Assembly (NCBI GenBank): GCA_049282265.1
Contig: JBAPTR010000086.1
Coordinates: forward strand, 1 to 53,706
Direction: 5' to 3'
Source: CAYUCJ01 sp049282265
GTDB taxonomy: Bacteria; Desulfobacterota; DSM-4660; Desulfatiglandales; Desulfatiglandaceae
DNA length: 53,706 nt
Position 1 is the first letter of the stretch. Every line of letters starts with the position of its first letter. Below are positions 52,601 through 53,706 of this stretch, piece after piece. Below the pieces are notes generated by a model that was not told the DNA's origin, searched no databases, and saw nothing but the letters and a program-made list of their open reading frames with translations. The position numbers were made by a program, and so were the translations under genes.

Positions 52601-52941
52601 ACGGCTGCTGGATCTATTCACCGGTGGATTCGTCCCGGGAACTCCTTGAACATCTGGGGAAAATCTATCTCCGGGGTCTTGAAAAACCCCTGCCGTTTTT
52701 CCCCGACACGTCCCTTGCCTACGCAAAAGCTTGTCTTTCAGAAGAAAGGCACGACGCAGATGCCCTGGAAAGGGCACGGGCCAGGTGGATCGGGAACCCT
52801 TACCAGCCGCACTCGGGGGAATCCGAAGACGATTTCTATCAGCTCTGCTTCAGACAGACGGATCCCTTTGACGACAAATTCCGTGCCCTCGCCCTCGAGA
52901 TCTTCGGTCCCCTTCTTGCCGCAACGAAAAAAATCAGCTGA
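49681..52941 (+). CDS. recC: Exodeoxyribonuclease V gamma subunit RecC
   Basis: The Chi-scanning subunit of the RecBCD nuclease/helicase (1086 residues, close to E. coli length). Recognised by the N-terminal helicase-like region MNKGLKLYTSNRMELLGERI, QSKGMERWLKMRIATHHGVC, NVQFPYPNAFVDDISRKVL, the middle DILVMTPDIEAYAPFVQAVF, and ICVVGMNGDAYPRQTRKLGF, and a C-terminal inactive nuclease-like domain (LELEVDLNGLLVKGRIDGIR). The ribosome binding site is weak. No recB or recD follows: after a 207-bp gap come tRNA sequences. In most genomes recC lies beside recB and recD, so these must be elsewhere. Confidence 0.93.
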   Translation: MNKGLKLYTSNRMELLGERIAEVLKAPLSSPLEKEIIVVQSKGMERWLKMRIATHHGVCANVQFPYPNAFVDDISRKVLRDFTEKSPFDPAVMTWRILDLLPDCVRQSGFEAIRSYVGGVRSELKKYQLAATISDLFDQYLTFRPDMILSWEKGAEKDWQAMLWRRLIEKTGGLHRAALHRRLITDLGGKNRRGFLELPERISVFGISTLPPFHLQILSALAHVTEVNLFLMNPCREYWGEIFSQRGKEAFLKRAGQGGDESGPLHLEEGNSLLASMGTLGREFFSMVTELECEEQRYFMEPEPVNLLQTLQTDILNLRDRPAEGLEKSAVVAHDQSIRIHSCHTPMREMEVLYDQLLSMFEDDPALQPRDILVMTPDIEAYAPFVQAVFGVPESEETRIPFSIADRSPVAESPLFESFLAVLELTKGRFTTEDVLNVLECEAIREKFRFTEQDLSMIRHWTGESGIRWGRDGAQRQGMGLPPYSENTWRFGLDRLLLGYAMPGSNHGRIFKDILPFDQVEGEDAAVLGRFVAFLENLMSHVADLGKPRTIQTWAKTLQKILEDLFSEEGTGQRNAQMIRQSLADLREQAEISGFSGTLPLDAVKSAFLKQLGNKTYGSGFLTEGVTFCSMLPMRSIPFKVICVVGMNGDAYPRQTRKLGFDLMIRKPRRGDRSRRNDDRYLFLETILSARDILYISYVGQSVEDNSTVPPSSLVSELLDYLEENFEFPGSSAENVQERLVVSHRLQAFSPAYFNGNRKYFSYSGENLEASMQKLSTSRAPCAFISTGISPPGDEWKTVSLDAFMAFFSSPARFLLKERLGITLGVQDTGLHETEPFKVDGLEKYLLEQHLLGEILSGKDPAHLFRGLKLEGRMPHGMAGKCTFERLSQGVEAFAKEVRKQSGDVPAHSLELEVDLNGLLVKGRIDGIRPTGLLQYRYTTAKAKDHLALWIKHLLINQAGDPGIPRQSTLLASDGCWIYSPVDSSRELLEHLGKIYLRGLEKPLPFFPDTSLAYAKACLSEERHDADALERARARWIGNPYQPHSGESEDDFYQLCFRQTDPFDDKFRALALEIFGPLLAATKKIS

Positions 52942-53053
52942 ATAACCCCACCACATAAATCCTGACACACCGGGACCGACATTGCACCTCTGAGCCCAAA
53001 TGAGTTGCCAAGACCCTTTGAAAAATAAGAATGTAATTCCCCGTAAATTTTCA

Positions 53054-53082
53054 TTGACGAAAAAATCTCTTTTGGATATATT
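53054..53082 (+). promoter_or_regulatory. Promoter of the tRNA-Asn unit
   Basis: TTGACG (53054-53059), exactly 17 nt, TATATT (53077-53082). Transcription would begin near 53089. The only stable RNA gene downstream is tRNA-Asn at 53249, leaving an unusually long leader of about 160 nt that contains a hairpin (CCCGAT-gag-ATCGGG at 53119-53133) and the broken tRNA copy. Confidence 0.75.
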
Positions 53083-53149
53083 ATCTTATTTAGTTATCCG
53101 GTAAGCAACGGGTAGCATCCCGATGAGATCGGGGAAAAAATCAATACTA

Positions 53150-53230
53150 TTTCCCGGTAGCTCAGTTGGTAGAGCCCGCCTCAGGCGGATTGACCATATG
53201 GGTCCGGAGATCGGTGGTCGAAGGAAGTCA
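53150..53230 (+). pseudogene. Broken tRNA-like copy with inserted hairpin
   Basis: The first 26 bases (53150-53175) match the start of tRNA-Asn at 53248-53273 in 25 of 26 positions, covering the acceptor strand and the whole D-arm. In place of the anticodon arm there is CCGCC-tca-GGCGG (53176-53188), then GACC-atatg-GGTC (53192-53204) and a T-arm-like remnant (GGTGGTCGAAGG). No cloverleaf can be formed, so it is not a functional tRNA. Its motifs also match the tail of the GIY-YIG gene at 53625 in order and spacing. Confidence 0.7.
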
Positions 53231-53248
53231 GGATTTGCAATATATTGT

Positions 53249-53324
53249 TCCCCGGTAGCTCAGTTGGTAGAGCAGATGGCTGTTAACCATCGGGTCGGCA
53301 GTTCGAGTCTGTCCCGGGGAGCCA
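53249..53324 (+). tRNA. tRNA-Asn (anticodon GTT), CCA encoded
   Basis: A complete cloverleaf of 76 nt: acceptor TCCCCGG with CCGGGGA, D-arm GCTC...GAGC, anticodon arm GATGG-CTGTTAA-CCATC with GTT at 53282-53284, T-arm GGCAG-TTCGAGT-CTGTC, discriminator G and an encoded CCA. It is transcribed from the promoter at 53054 and ends in the terminator at 53331. Confidence 0.96.
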
Positions 53325-53330
53325 AAATCA

Positions 53331-53366
53331 AAAAGGCCCGTTTTCACAAAAGCGGGCCTTTTCTTT
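53331..53366 (+). terminator. Terminator after tRNA-Asn
   Basis: AAAAGGCCCG (53331-53340) pairs with CGGGCCTTTT (53353-53362) and is followed by CTTT; the loop TTTTCACAAAAG can extend the stem. It lies 6 nt after the CCA end and 8 nt before the GIY-YIG start. Confidence 0.9.
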
Positions 53367-53373
53367 AGGTGCC

Positions 53374-53706
53374 ATGTTTTTTTGGGTCTACATCCTTCAA
53401 AGCGAATCCAGTGGCAGATACTACTGTGGCCAAACATCCAATGTGGATCAACGCCTTCGCCAGCACAACGACCCGGAGTACCGCCTTTCAAGGACCACTG
53501 GGAACTTCAAAGGTCCGTGGGCATTGGTCTGGAGTCGCCAGTACAACACCCGTGGTGAGGCAATGAACCTGGAAAGACAAATAAAGAAACGTGGCATTTC
53601 GCGGTACCTTATGGAAGATCAGCAGGTAGAGTCCCGCCGGCGGCGGGATTCATCACGCTCTCAGCGTGATCGGAACCAGTCGAAGATCCCGTCTTTAGCG
53701 GGATTC
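53374..53706 (+). CDS. GIY-YIG nuclease family protein (3' end outside window)
   Basis: The frame is open from ATG 53374 to the right edge (111 codons). The N-terminal 85 residues form a small stand-alone GIY-YIG domain: FFWVYILQSESSGRYYCGQT has the VYI and YCG core pairs, QRLRQHND carries the catalytic Arg, and GEAMNLERQIKKRGISRYL the metal-binding Glu. The visible tail beyond residue 85 is Arg/Ser/Asp-rich (VESRRRRDSSRSQRDRNQSK) and its DNA is a series of hairpins, so that part may not be selected as protein. It begins 8 nt after a terminator with only a weak ribosome binding site. Relatives include homing-type and repair-type endonucleases. Confidence 0.85.
   Translation, partial: MFFWVYILQSESSGRYYCGQTSNVDQRLRQHNDPEYRLSRTTGNFKGPWALVWSRQYNTRGEAMNLERQIKKRGISRYLMEDQQVESRRRRDSSRSQRDRNQSKIPSLAGF
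53632..53705 (+). repeat. Three consecutive hairpins at the 3' end of the GIY-YIG gene
   Basis: Hairpin 1: TCCCGCC (53632-53638) with GGCGGGA (53642-53648). Hairpin 2: ATCACGC (53652-53658) with GCGTGAT (53664-53670). Hairpin 3: ATCCCG (53686-53691) with CGGGAT (53699-53704). Stems are perfect and the loops are 3, 5 and 7 nt. Between hairpins 2 and 3 lies CGGAACCAGTCGAA. The set continues to the window edge, so more units may follow. Confidence 0.75.

Noticed and set aside
53150..53230. A second functional tRNA gene before tRNA-Asn
   Set aside because: The acceptor and D-arm are present, but no 5+7+5 anticodon arm, no correct T-arm and no matching 3' acceptor strand can be formed.
53123..53368. 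An 81-residue frame through the tRNA region
   Set aside because: It reads straight through the tRNA-like copy and tRNA-Asn; the peptide is the usual translation of a tRNA gene.
1..53706. CRISPR arrays, prophage or classical insertion sequences
   Set aside because: No regularly spaced direct repeats, no transposase or integrase genes and no phage structural genes were seen; the only mobile-like signal is the GIY-YIG/tRNA module.

Overview
The window reads as a piece of chromosome from a Gram-negative anaerobe, most likely an uncultivated member of the Desulfobacterota (former Deltaproteobacteria). The outer-membrane LptD protein shows the Gram-negative envelope. The anaerobic style shows in a membrane polyferredoxin paired with a DUF362 protein, rubrerythrin and ferritin-like proteins, a TIGR04076 protein, B12/radical-SAM enzymes, a GlcF/HdrD-type iron-sulfur subunit and a non-classical phosphofructokinase. 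The assignment is by gene content only.

Layout. 1-1758 is a sensor histidine kinase running off the left edge. 2083-10336 is a branched-chain-amino-acid-type (HAAT) ABC importer (two paralogous binding proteins, two permeases, two ATPases) ending in an acyl-CoA ligase; this suggests uptake and CoA activation of an organic acid. A phosphofructokinase with its own strong promoter follows (10487-11590). 11790-18649 is a minus-strand operon: small Cys protein, zinc-ribbon/Yip1 membrane protein, UvrD-type helicase, FolC, LptD. From a divergent promoter region with a perfect FadR-type operator, 18920-25965 runs on the plus strand: GntR/FadR regulator, alanine dehydrogenase, class IV aminotransferase, alanine racemase, RidA, an unrecognised kinase-like protein and a B12-binding radical SAM/TPR protein, closed by a terminator.

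26077-32698 (minus) holds a cold-shock gene, a parvulin isomerase and a glycolate-oxidation operon: alanine-glyoxylate aminotransferase, two FAD subunits and a GlcF-like Fe-S subunit, behind a consensus promoter and a structured leader. Together with the alanine cluster this would let glycolate become glyoxylate and then glycine, with alanine as amino donor and pyruvate as product. 32822-35454 couples a Glu/Leu/Phe/Val dehydrogenase to an MFS transporter and a zinc-ribbon protein. 35572-41530 is a redox and iron block (DUF4197, an exported rubrerythrin, TIGR04076, a NapH/NapG-like fusion, DUF362, a cytidylate-kinase-like/BON-like protein, a ferritin-like protein). 41663-44121 has a second MFS transporter and a paraoxonase-like protein.

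The right end holds a second cold-shock gene with a long leader, an HNH protein, a 56-residue zinc-ribbon protein, MutY, an FMN reductase, a COG1856-like radical SAM protein, a helix-turn-helix protein with a Cys/Trp-rich tail, and a recC gene with no recB or recD beside it. The last 650 bases are the most unusual part: a consensus promoter, a broken tRNA-like copy, an intact tRNA-Asn(GTT), a terminator, and a GIY-YIG nuclease gene whose 3' end carries three consecutive hairpins. The broken tRNA copy carries the same ordered motifs as that 3' end, so the tRNA is flanked by two related copies of a structured module. This is my best candidate for an undescribed system, probably a small tRNA-associated mobile element.
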